Source: Aphodousia sp048520025 (GTDB lineage: Bacteria > Pseudomonadota > Gammaproteobacteria > Burkholderiales > Burkholderiaceae_F). Taken from it: a stretch of DNA of 13,383 bases. Position 1 is the stretch's first letter, and each line of letters opens with the position of its first letter. Under the pieces are notes generated by a model that was not told the origin of the DNA, made no database searches, and worked only from the letters and a program-made list of their open reading frames with translations. Location of the stretch: assembly GCA_048520025.1 (NCBI GenBank), contig DBFZTP010000112.1, positions 1 through 13,383 on the forward strand, written 5' to 3'. Positions 7,755-13,383 of this stretch are shown one piece after another. The position numbers and the translations under genes were made by a program.

Positions 7755-7831
7755 GCGCCGGTAGCTCAGTTGGATAGAGTACCTGGCTACGAACCAGGGG
7801 GTCGCGGGTTCGAATCCTACCCGGCGCACCA
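7755..7831 (+). tRNA. tRNA-Arg (anticodon ACG)
   Basis: This is a 77-nt cloverleaf with an encoded CCA end. The acceptor stem GCGCCGG/CCGGCGC (7755-7761 with 7821-7827) is perfect, as is the anticodon stem CCTGG/CCAGG. The anticodon loop CTACGAA puts ACG at 7789-7791. A34 would be deaminated to inosine, reading CGU, CGC and CGA, and CGT/CGC codons are common in the neighbouring genes. The T loop TTCGAAT is canonical, but the T stem GCGGG (7804-7808) against CCTAC (7816-7820) contains a C-A mismatch (positions 50-64) next to a G-U pair (51-63). The rest matches E. coli tRNA-Arg(ACG) in layout, so I treat it as functional. Confidence 0.96.
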
Positions 7832-7834
7832 GAC

Positions 7835-7872
7835 AATCCCAAATGCCCTAAAGGCATTTGGGATTTCCTTTT
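7835..7872 (+). terminator. Terminator of tRNA-Arg
   Basis: AATCCCAAATGCC (7835-7847) pairs perfectly with GGCATTTGGGATT (7853-7865), a 13-bp stem with a 5-nt loop. It is followed by TCCTTTTT. It begins 3 nt after the encoded CCA. The minus-strand side lacks a T-run after the stem, so it probably does not stop the convergent OLD-family gene. Confidence 0.93.
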
Positions 7873-7888
7873 TCTAAAACTGAATTTT

Positions 7889-9610
7889 TCAATTCATCTT
7901 GTCGCTCTTTTGCCCAATCCATTGACGGATCAAAGCAAAGGCAGACAAAACAGCCACCGGCAGCATCTCGTGAATTTGGCGTCCAAAGGGATTGATTTGG
8001 ATGATGTCCCCTAAGAAGCCGGAATATTCCGATTTTTTCTTTTCCAAACGGTGTTTGAGTTCACGGTCGGTCATCTTCATGTAGCGTTGGCGACGCAGTT
8101 TGCGATTCTTTGGCGACTGATCGGTCATGTTACTGCAAGCCAGAAGCGCTTCAATGGCTTCCATCCGAAGCTTCACTTTATGCACCAACTCCCCTTCCAT
8201 CGCTAGGCCCGGTGACAAGAAAAACACATCACTATGGTTTTGGTGGTGATCAAACTGCACTTTGCGCTCAACGTCTGAGAGTTGCTTCATCACAACGTGA
8301 GATGTGTCCCCGTCATTGTCGCTTACCACACAGAAGGGTTTTCTTAAGCTCATCGCCAAAAGTAAGAACGGCGAATAACTCTTCCCATCGACACCGACAA
8401 TCGTGATACCGAACGCGCTCGGATCATCGCCAAAATAGGCGTGGAACATCCCGCGAATCAATTGCTCTTCGGTCACACCTTCCACAAACATCAAACCTCT
8501 GGCAAAAAGCACCTCGCCTCTAAAGCGAAGGATTAAACGCTTGAGCATTCGAACATCACTGGGATCCATCTTTCGAGGCAACCATCGGACATCGATTCGA
8601 TCGCAGATCTTAGCCATTGAACGGAAAGCCTGAGGCTCCACAACGGAGGCCACATAGGGAGAGTGAGTTGAGACGAGCAATTGATGAGACAAGGTCATCA
8701 ACTGACTCATTAACGTACGTTGGGCATTGGGGTGCAAATGCGTTTCAGGCTCTTCAGCGGCCATCAAAATAAACAAGGGCCAGCCATGGGCTTTCGCTTG
8801 GCGCATCAAGCCTTCGACTAAAGTAATGGTTGAAAGAGTGACCAGTGTCTTTTGGCACCCATGGCCTTGTCGCGAAGGAACCGAGCCTTGTGTTTGATCG
8901 TTTTTCATAAAGTCAAAAAACCGACCGATATTTTCAGCATTTAAAGGCACGTCTTCCGGTAGTGTACTCCCCGGCCCTTCTAAAGTTTCCGATAAACGAT
9001 TCAGTATATTTCGCCAATCTTCGATGGGCGTTTGAGCGTATTGAGGGTGAGCTTCAAACTCTTCTTTGAGTTGCGAGAGAGCATTGTTGATAAAGGAGCT
9101 CGGTCGATCCAGAGAAGCCTTTAAATCATCTTCGGCTTGAAGCATCACCATCTTGATGCAATCAATAGACTGATCCAATGCGTTACCTAGAATCTCTCGA
9201 TCCCAATTGGTAAAAAGTTTTCTCGTTTTTTCAATGACTTGCTGCTCACCATTACACGTAAAGCGTGTTTGGAAAGCAAAATACTCTCGACGGTGATGGT
9301 CGGATTGGATACCTTCGGGCAATGCTTTTGCCCACAGGGGTTCAAAGTAAGAAAGACGCTCCCCTTTATCATTGACCGGAACAAAGCGAACATCAATCGT
9401 GATTTCATTGACTGTACTTTGATCGGCACGACGGTGAAAGTCAGCGCGCTTGACGCTCAGTTCATCGGTGAGAGCCAACTGCAAAGCCTTAAGAACCGTG
9501 GTTTTGCCACAGTTATTGGACCCAATCAAAACAGAGATCTGCCCCAAGGGCATCTTCAATGATTGAATACTTCTAAATCCGCTGATTCGTATTCTGTCAA
9601 TCGCAATCAT
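7889..9610 (-). CDS. OLD-family ATPase with C-terminal TOPRIM nuclease domain
   Basis: This is a 573-residue protein of the OLD (overcoming lysogenization defect) family. It has an N-terminal ABC/SMC-like ATPase and a C-terminal TOPRIM nuclease domain. ATPase motifs are Walker A GSNNCGKTT (30-38), a signature-like RQGHGCQKTL (247-256), Walker B with EEPETHLHP (286-294) and an H-loop STHSPYV (314-320). TOPRIM motifs are FVEGVTEEQL (375-384, E377) and VSDNDGDT (429-436, D431 and D433). A basic, helical segment lies near 490-530. Such proteins act as nucleases in phage defence (P2 Old, GajA of Gabija), but no GajB-type helicase or PARIS partner is visible, so it looks like a stand-alone class 1 OLD. 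The start ATG has AGGA 9 nt upstream. Its stop lies 58 nt from the 3' end of the tRNA. All key residues appear intact. Confidence 0.9.
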   Translation of the reverse strand: MIAIDRIRISGFRSIQSLKMPLGQISVLIGSNNCGKTTVLKALQLALTDELSVKRADFHRRADQSTVNEITIDVRFVPVNDKGERLSYFEPLWAKALPEGIQSDHHRREYFAFQTRFTCNGEQQVIEKTRKLFTNWDREILGNALDQSIDCIKMVMLQAEDDLKASLDRPSSFINNALSQLKEEFEAHPQYAQTPIEDWRNILNRLSETLEGPGSTLPEDVPLNAENIGRFFDFMKNDQTQGSVPSRQGHGCQKTLVTLSTITLVEGLMRQAKAHGWPLFILMAAEEPETHLHPNAQRTLMSQLMTLSHQLLVSTHSPYVASVVEPQAFRSMAKICDRIDVRWLPRKMDPSDVRMLKRLILRFRGEVLFARGLMFVEGVTEEQLIRGMFHAYFGDDPSAFGITIVGVDGKSYSPFLLLAMSLRKPFCVVSDNDGDTSHVVMKQLSDVERKVQFDHHQNHSDVFFLSPGLAMEGELVHKVKLRMEAIEALLACSNMTDQSPKNRKLRRQRYMKMTDRELKHRLEKKKSEYSGFLGDIIQINPFGRQIHEMLPVAVLSAFALIRQWIGQKSDKMN

Positions 9611-9630
9611 GAGCCTATCCTACGGAGGTC

Positions 9631-9699
9631 TTTCTTTCATTTTGAACTATTTGTAAGAAAGTTTCTACCACCCGAGATTAAAGGCTACAATGAAAGAAA
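9631..9699. repeat. Long-range inverted repeat in the OLD/LOG divergent promoter region
   Basis: TTTCTTTCATT (9631-9641) is the exact reverse complement of AATGAAAGAAA (9689-9699), 47 nt apart. Near the centre lies a second small palindrome, AGAAA-G-TTTCT (9656-9666). The right arm overlaps a -10-like TACAAT (9686-9691) that would serve the LOG gene; the left arm lies 21 nt upstream of the OLD start codon. The arrangement could hold a repressor dimer at both ends. The arms are A/T-rich, so chance is a fair alternative. Confidence 0.4.
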
Positions 9700-9714
9700 A
9701 AGAGGGGAAATCTT

Positions 9715-10836
9715 ATGCCAGAATACAGAGAAATTGAAACTGTCACACAATTATTGGGATTAGTGACCGAACCCGGTCAAATTGATCGCCACGTCTTTCA
9801 AAATATCGACTTCACGGATTTGGCCGATTTGGCGTCTGAGTCCAGTTTTAGCAACTGCTTATTCTTAGGTTGCAAACTACCTGAGAGTTTTGCCAAAGGA
9901 TTGAATAAAACCAATTTGATTTTTCCGCGCCTAGATGCCCCCTTTGATATTTATCGCAGTTACCTCTATTCAGCCAACTCCCTTTACGATGGCTTTGACC
10001 CACGAGATGAATCAACGATTAAAAACTGTTTTGACTATAAGGTCCATCAACACTACCTTGCCACCGGTCCAACCTCTAAGAACGTGAAAGAAACGCTTTC
10101 TCGCTATCTTCACGACCACTCGATGAGTAATGCCATTAAAGACTTCTTAGAGCCCTACCACGAACGTCAAATTGTGGGGATTATGGGTGGACATGATCTC
10201 TTAAGAACCGATCCCTTCTACCGCCAAATTGTTTTCCTCAGCAAACGTCTGACGGAATTGGGCTTTATTATGGTTAGCGGTGGAGGAGCCGGTGCCATGG
10301 AAGCAACGCACTTAGGCGCGTGGCTTGCCGAGCGCACGGATAAGGAAGTCGAAGACGCTCTTGAAATTCTTTCTGCTTCGCCCAGTTGGCAGGATGCGGG
10401 GTGGCTCTCTAGCGCCTTTAGAATTCGTTTCCGTTATCCGCAAACGCACTTTATTAGTCTCGGTGTGCCGACTTGGCTTTATGGCCACGAACCCGCAACA
10501 CCGTTTGCAACGCACATTGCAAAGTTCTTTGATAATAGCATTCGTGAGGATACGATTCTAAATATCACGCGAGGCGGTTTGATTTATACGCCAGGCAGTG
10601 CCGGCACCATCCAAGAAATCTTCCAAGCAGCGGTTCCGAACCACTACCAAACCTATGGGTACGCAAGTCTTATGGTCTTCTTAGGGGTGGATTTCTGGCG
10701 CAAGGAATTGCCCGTTTATGAACTCTTGGAGTATCTCGTCAAAGAAGGCAAATACAATGGCTTGAGAATCTCCATCACCGATAGCATTGATGAGGTTGTT
10801 GATACTGTCAAGACATTTAAACCGACCGCAGAATAA
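9715..10836 (+). CDS. LOG-family Rossmann-fold nucleotide-binding protein (long form)
   Basis: This is a 373-residue cytoplasmic protein. Residues about 150-365 form a LOG/SLOG Rossmann domain with IVGIMGGHDLLR (153-164), VSGGGAGAMEA (187-197) and YTPGSAGTIQEIFQ (291-304). These correspond to the GGGxxGxMEA and PGGxGTxxE motifs of nucleoside-monophosphate phosphoribohydrolases, here with S in place of the second G. The first 150 residues are an extra domain. Its beginning (FQNIDFTDLADL, SNCLFLGCKL, about 29-55) has a pentapeptide-like rhythm and is followed by FDIYRSYLYSANSLY. This matches my memory of a long LOG subfamily, distinct from the short LOG/TIGR00730 cytokinin-type enzymes; the substrate is unknown. 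The ATG has AGGGG 7 nt upstream. It is divergent from the OLD gene by 104 bp. Confidence 0.87.
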   Translation: MPEYREIETVTQLLGLVTEPGQIDRHVFQNIDFTDLADLASESSFSNCLFLGCKLPESFAKGLNKTNLIFPRLDAPFDIYRSYLYSANSLYDGFDPRDESTIKNCFDYKVHQHYLATGPTSKNVKETLSRYLHDHSMSNAIKDFLEPYHERQIVGIMGGHDLLRTDPFYRQIVFLSKRLTELGFIMVSGGGAGAMEATHLGAWLAERTDKEVEDALEILSASPSWQDAGWLSSAFRIRFRYPQTHFISLGVPTWLYGHEPATPFATHIAKFFDNSIREDTILNITRGGLIYTPGSAGTIQEIFQAAVPNHYQTYGYASLMVFLGVDFWRKELPVYELLEYLVKEGKYNGLRISITDSIDEVVDTVKTFKPTAE

Positions 10837-10848
10837 CGACCCCATATT

Positions 10849-10884
10849 AAAAGGTGAATGGCTAATCAACCGTTCACCTTTTTT
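10849..10884. terminator. Shared bidirectional terminator between the LOG and haemolysin III genes
   Basis: AAAAGGTGAATGG (10849-10861) pairs with CCGTTCACCTTTT (10870-10882), 13 bp with one G-U pair and an 8-nt loop. T-runs follow on both strands. It sits 13 nt after the LOG stop and 6 nt beyond the stop of the convergent membrane-protein gene. Confidence 0.9.
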
Positions 10885-10889
10885 ATGCG

Positions 10890-11546
10890 TTAAGAATTGA
10901 TACCTTGCGGAATCACGTACAACAAAATAGAGAAGAACTGCAACGCTGTTCCTGCCAATACAAAAATATGCCAAATGGCATGGTTATAGGGAATGCGTTT
11001 ACAGACGTAAAAAATCACCCCAAAACTGTAACTCAAACCGCCCAAAAGCAAAAGAACCAAACCACCCGTGGGCAGACTTTCGATAATAGGATTAATGGCA
11101 AAAACAACAAGCCATCCCATTGCCAAATAAAGCAATGCATTCACCCACTTTGCTCGTTTAATTAAAAAGCCCTGCAACGAAATACCGGTAATGGCAATCA
11201 CCCAAACGGCAATGCAAAGCTCGACGCCTAATGAATTTTGAAGTGTCACCAAACAAAACGGCGTGTAGGTACCGGCAATCAAAAGGAAAATGGCGGAGTG
11301 ATCCAACAGTTTAAGTATGCGTTTGGCTTTTTCTAGAGTAATGGCGTGGTAGAGCGTTGATGCCGTATAAAGAACAAACATCGACGCTCCAAAGATCGAC
11401 ACGCTCGTAATCGTCAAAGCGCTGGCGCCTTGTGCGGCAGCCACTCCCACCATCACCGCTAATGCGGCGACAGACAAAATCACCGCTAATCCGTGAGAGA
11501 GCGCATTGGCAATCTCTTCTTTTAACGTGTACGAAACCTCAGACAT
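10890..11546 (-). CDS. trhA: Haemolysin III / PAQR-family membrane protein (TrhA/YqfA-like)
   Basis: This is a 218-residue inner-membrane protein with seven hydrophobic segments. Bacterial members of the PAQR superfamily are linked to membrane lipid homeostasis; the haemolysin name is historical. The predicted metal-site residues are all present: STLYH (S63, H67), LDHSAIF (D82, H83) and the C-terminal NHAIWH (H189, H193). The N-terminal EEIANALSHG (10-19) and AGTYTPF (91-97) are also family hallmarks. The ATG at 11546 has AAAGGG 7 nt upstream, immediately after a 6-bp hairpin. The length is normal for the family. It stands as a single gene with its own terminator. Confidence 0.93.
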   Translation of the reverse strand: MSEVSYTLKEEIANALSHGLAVILSVAALAVMVGVAAAQGASALTITSVSIFGASMFVLYTASTLYHAITLEKAKRILKLLDHSAIFLLIAGTYTPFCLVTLQNSLGVELCIAVWVIAITGISLQGFLIKRAKWVNALLYLAMGWLVVFAINPIIESLPTGGLVLLLLGGLSYSFGVIFYVCKRIPYNHAIWHIFVLAGTALQFFSILLYVIPQGINS

Positions 11547-11559
11547 TGAAAAACCCTTT

Positions 11560-11576
11560 AAGCAGCGTTTCTGCTT
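11560..11576 (-). promoter_or_regulatory. Hairpin abutting the trhA ribosome binding site
   Basis: On the minus strand AAGCAG, loop AAACG and CTGCTT form a perfect 6-bp hairpin whose 3' arm runs straight into the AAAGGG ribosome site of the PAQR gene. It could shape ribosome access or protect the mRNA 5' region. The pairing is seen; the role is inferred and the stem is short. Confidence 0.3.
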
Positions 11577-11632
11577 TCCTCATCAATGCCAAGAATCTAT
11601 CACAGTCAAAATCACTCCGAAGGAGGTCAAAA

Positions 11633-11671
11633 ATGCGACTTTGTATCGAAAAATTGCTAGGTCAAATTTGA
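11633..11671 (+). other. Possible 12-codon mini-ORF with perfect Shine-Dalgarno
   Basis: ATG at 11633 opens a 12-residue frame (MRLCIEKLLGQI) ending in TGA at 11669-11671. The sequence AAGGAGG (11620-11626) lies 6 nt before the ATG, a better ribosome site than most real genes here. It sits in the 190-bp gap upstream of trhA, on the opposite strand. Nothing downstream on the plus strand would be controlled by it as a leader peptide, because the next gene runs the other way. No clear promoter was found. It may be a small peptide gene, a leftover or chance. Confidence 0.2.
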
Positions 11672-11711
11672 AAGAAAAACAAATAGCCTCAACTTCTCAA
11701 GTCAAGGCTAT
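11671..11711 (-). terminator. Terminator of the second lipoprotein gene
   Basis: On the minus strand ATAGCCTTGAC (11711-11701) pairs with GTTGAGGCTAT (11693-11683), 11 bp with two G-U pairs and a 7-nt loop. It is followed by a T-rich tract (TTTGTTTTTCTTT). It lies 25 nt after the lipoprotein stop and has no T-run on the plus side. Confidence 0.8.
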
Positions 11712-11736
11712 CATCGCTTAGAAAATTGTGTTCGTA

Positions 11737-12354
11737 TTAACGAGGTAGAGAATCCACCAATTCAACGTTGGTTTGCAAGCGAGTCTTCATTTCATCCGCT
11801 ACCTTCGTAAAAAGGCCCTCTGCCCACGTTTCATCGGTGTTTCGACCGGCGTAATTGACGACACTTGTTGTCACCTCGGCAATCGTTCCGCGCTTTTTCA
11901 GATAACGTGCAAAGAGGTCAACTTGGTAACCCTCTTTATACGGATAAAGGCAAGCTTGAACATAAGTCCCATCGTTACGAACCGCATTGGCCGTCCACCC
12001 GGAATTTGCACAATGAATACCAATGAAACCTGCAAAATTCGGATTGTTGGGACTCATCTTTGATTGGCGTTCATCAATTAAGCCCAATGCGTGAAAACGT
12101 CCCGGCTTGTTTGGGCGGTTTTTTAGATAGTAAGGACTGACAGAAAAATTGGCATTGGCCTCAGCACTGATCGTTTCTTGCAAAAGTGCGATCACAGTCT
12201 CAGCCGGCACCTGTGTTTTTACATCGTAAATTCGGTAATAACCCACTTGTTGCTCGGAGGAGGCATCAAAATAGGAACTCACAGACGAGCAACCCGATAA
12301 AAGTGCAGCTACGCCCCCTAAAAGACAAAGAGAAAAGATATGTTTAACTGACAT
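11737..12354 (-). CDS. Putative lipoprotein of unknown function
   Basis: This is a 205-residue exported lipoprotein. MSVKHIFSLC begins a short basic-then-hydrophobic signal ending in the lipobox LSGC with cysteine 22. I do not recognise the mature domain. It contains VIALLQETISAEANANF (54-70), a proline-rich turn (YYLKNRPNKPGRF, 76-88), GIHCANSGW (112-120) and VQACLYPY (132-139). The two non-lipid cysteines C115 and C135 could form a disulfide in the periplasm. An in-frame ATG at 12390 was rejected as start because it overlaps the likely -10 element and would bury the signal peptide 12 residues inside. The gene has its own promoter and terminator, and rplS upstream has a strong terminator, so it looks monocistronic. 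Confidence 0.8.
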   Translation of the reverse strand: MSVKHIFSLCLLGGVAALLSGCSSVSSYFDASSEQQVGYYRIYDVKTQVPAETVIALLQETISAEANANFSVSPYYLKNRPNKPGRFHALGLIDERQSKMSPNNPNFAGFIGIHCANSGWTANAVRNDGTYVQACLYPYKEGYQVDLFARYLKKRGTIAEVTTSVVNYAGRNTDETWAEGLFTKVADEMKTRLQTNVELVDSLPR

Positions 12355-12388
12355 CGCTAATTCCGGAAACTTAAATGCAAGAGCAATC

Positions 12389-12394
12389 ATTGTA
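12389..12394 (-). promoter_or_regulatory. Candidate -10 element of the second lipoprotein gene
   Basis: The minus strand reads TACAAT here, 34 nt upstream of the chosen ATG at 12354. It lies between the rplS terminator and the gene, where a promoter is required. The matching -35 is weak. It is the same hexamer seen before dcuC and the LOG gene. Confidence 0.4.
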
Positions 12395-12418
12395 CGACAA
12401 AACCGAGGCGCAGATGAG

Positions 12419-12454
12419 AAAAGAGGCCAAACATAATGATGCTTGACCTCTTTT
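12419..12454 (-). terminator. Strong terminator of rplS
   Basis: On the minus strand AAAAGAGGTCAAGCAT (12454-12439) pairs with ATGTTTGGCCTCTTTT (12434-12419), 16 bp with two G-U pairs and a 4-nt loop. It ends in TTTTCTC. It lies 28 nt after the rplS stop and separates rplS from the lipoprotein gene. Confidence 0.88.
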
Positions 12455-12482
12455 CAGAGTATTTTGGTTTGCTATCCAAGAA

Positions 12483-12845
12483 TTACTTGGCGAGCTTTTC
12501 CTTAATACGAGCAGCCTTACCGGAGCGATTGCGCAAGTAGTAGAGCTTGGCGCGACGAACGTCACCGCGACGCTTCACTTCGATGCTGGCGATCGTCGGA
12601 GCATAGAGTTGGAAAGTACGTTCAACACCTTCACCGCTAGAAATCTTACGAACGATGAAAGAGGAGTTCAAACCACGGTTACGACGAGCGATAACGACAC
12701 CTTCGTAAGCTTGGACGCGCTTGCGGGAACCTTCAACAACGTTGACGTTCACAACAACCGTGTCGCCCGGGGCGAATTCAGGATAGGTCTTGCCAGCGGT
12801 AACGCGGGCGAGTTCTTCTTGTTCCAACTTTTGGATAAGATTCAT
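12483..12845 (-). CDS. rplS: Large-subunit ribosomal protein L19
   Basis: This is the 120-residue ribosomal protein bL19, at the 30S-50S interface of the large subunit. The sequence follows the E. coli protein closely: PGDTVVVNVNVVEGSRKRVQ (26-45), YEGVVIARRNRGLNS (48-62), VRKISSGEGVERTFQ (66-80) and YYLRNRSGKAARIKEKL (102-118). The start at 12845 has GGAG 6 nt upstream. An upstream in-frame ATG at 12869 would add eight non-conserved residues. In many bacteria rplS ends an rpsP-rimM-trmD-rplS operon; here the next gene upstream on the same strand is a helix-turn-helix protein, so rplS appears to be transcribed alone from a promoter near 12963 with a leader of roughly 110 nt. Confidence 0.97.
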   Translation of the reverse strand: MNLIQKLEQEELARVTAGKTYPEFAPGDTVVVNVNVVEGSRKRVQAYEGVVIARRNRGLNSSFIVRKISSGEGVERTFQLYAPTIASIEVKRRGDVRRAKLYYLRNRSGKAARIKEKLAK

Positions 12846-12962
12846 TTTTATCTCCAAAACCATCATCATGCAGTCTGCGATCGAAAACTTCGCGCATTGT
12901 CACTGCCGATAGGATGGACTTTTTATTAAACAAAATTTTTCCGCTTATGCAGAAAGACGCCG

Positions 12963-12968
12963 ATTATA
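12963..12968 (-). promoter_or_regulatory. -10 element of rplS and its leader
   Basis: The minus strand has a consensus TATAAT followed by CGGCG. It would start transcription near 12956 and leave a leader of about 110 nt before rplS. The expected -35 position reads AGGCAT, which is weak. Within the leader, CGAA-GTT-TTCG (around 12882-12892) can form a small hairpin. The 217 bases from 12846 to 13062 contain no convincing ORF. Confidence 0.5.
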
Positions 12969-13062
12969 CAAGATTTTTCAAGAAAATGCCTAATCTTTTC
13001 AAAGACTCGGCAATTATTTTGAGTATTTCTGACGGAGACGAAAATCGTCAAAAAAGAATCCG

Positions 13063-13374
13063 TTACTTGGAGAGTTGATAGCGACGATACCAATTTTTCA
13101 TCGTGCCAATCGGAATGCGGGTTTGTTCAAGAATGGCCGTCCAAGAACACCCTTGTTCACGCAATCGAATAACCCGATCAATTTCTTCCTGAGGATAGCG
13201 ACGGGTTTTATTCTCAGAACTCAACAACGTGTCAAAGGCACCGACTTTGAAGCGTCTGAACCAGTCCCGCACCGTTGAGACATTCAGTCCAAGTTGTTTA
13301 GCTGCACTCTTATAGCCCTTACCCTCAAGGTAAAGGTTATATGCGCGACGACGCATTTCAAAATTGGGTTCCAT
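13063..13374 (-). CDS. Double helix-turn-helix protein, IS OrfA-like
   Basis: This is a small basic DNA-binding protein (103 residues from the ATG at 13374). It has two helix-turn-helix units: about 8-42 (YKSAAKQLGLNVSTVRDWFR) and about 62-98 (CSWTAILEQTRIPIGTMKNW), joined by a short linker with KTRRY. This layout resembles the transposase OrfA/InsJ proteins of IS3/IS150-type elements, which recognise the element ends. No DDE catalytic OrfB follows its stop; the next thing downstream is the rplS promoter. It may be an IS remnant or a domesticated regulator. The frame stays open for the nine bases left in the window upstream of the ATG and no ribosome site is visible, so the start could lie outside the window. 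Confidence 0.75.
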   Translation of the reverse strand: MEPNFEMRRRAYNLYLEGKGYKSAAKQLGLNVSTVRDWFRRFKVGAFDTLLSSENKTRRYPQEEIDRVIRLREQGCSWTAILEQTRIPIGTMKNWYRRYQLSK

Positions 13375-13383
13375 AAGATTTCT

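Noticed and set aside
7801..7900. Attachment-site duplication of the tRNA 3' end marking an integrated island
   Set aside because: I saw no second copy of the tRNA 3' sequence and no integrase gene in the window, so integration is not supported here.
12355..12390. ATG at 12390 as start of the second lipoprotein
   Set aside because: It overlaps the likely -10 hexamer and would place extra residues in front of a typical lipoprotein signal peptide.
13031..13062. GACGA-AAA-TCGTC repeat near 13037-13049 as an IS end or terminator
   Set aside because: The stem is only 5 bp. On the minus strand the T-run precedes rather than follows it, and no matching opposite end was found.
1..13383. CRISPR array, prophage or restriction-modification locus
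   Set aside because: No regularly spaced direct repeats, phage structural genes, integrase or methylase were seen.

Overview
The window reads as ordinary chromosome from a host-associated betaproteobacterium of the Sutterellaceae type (Sutterella/Parasutterella-like). This placement is inferred from the gene content (DctA, a DcuC-family carrier and PepT side by side, suggesting life on C4-dicarboxylates and peptides rather than sugars), a middling G+C content and Gram-negative lipid A chemistry (LpxH). No 16S or other phylogenetic marker is present, so the genus is a guess. Thirteen genes are supported: twelve proteins and one tRNA. They are densely packed, and most convergent pairs share a rho-independent terminator.

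Region 1 (1-4440), carbon and peptide uptake: dctA (+) converges on a dcuC-family gene (-) across a shared terminator. dcuC diverges from pepT (+) across a 268-bp intergenic region that carries a CRP/FNR-like palindrome. pepT then converges on an AEC-family transporter gene (-) through a perfect 13-bp terminator stem.

Region 2 (4444-7872), envelope cluster and tRNA: the AEC carrier gene diverges from lpxH. lpxH overlaps an unknown lipoprotein gene by 4 bases, and a short-chain dehydrogenase follows 5 nt after that gene, so the three look like one operon. Next comes tRNA-Arg(ACG) with its own promoter and a strong terminator. The tRNA has a C-A mismatch and a G-U pair in its T stem.

Region 3 (7889-11546), the most accessory-looking part: an OLD-family ATPase/TOPRIM protein (-) diverges from a long LOG-family nucleotide-binding protein (+). 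The gap between them holds an 11-bp inverted repeat overlapping a -10 element. A haemolysin III/PAQR membrane protein (-) follows, convergent with the LOG gene through a shared terminator.

Region 4 (11547-13383): a second unknown lipoprotein (-), rplS for ribosomal protein L19 (-) with its own promoter, long leader and a 16-bp terminator, and at the right edge a small protein with two helix-turn-helix units that resembles an insertion-sequence OrfA without an OrfB.

No CRISPR array, prophage, complete insertion sequence or obvious multi-gene novel system is visible. The best leads are the OLD/LOG divergent pair with its palindromic control region, the unusual tRNA T stem, and a 12-codon ORF with a perfect Shine-Dalgarno sequence at 11633.
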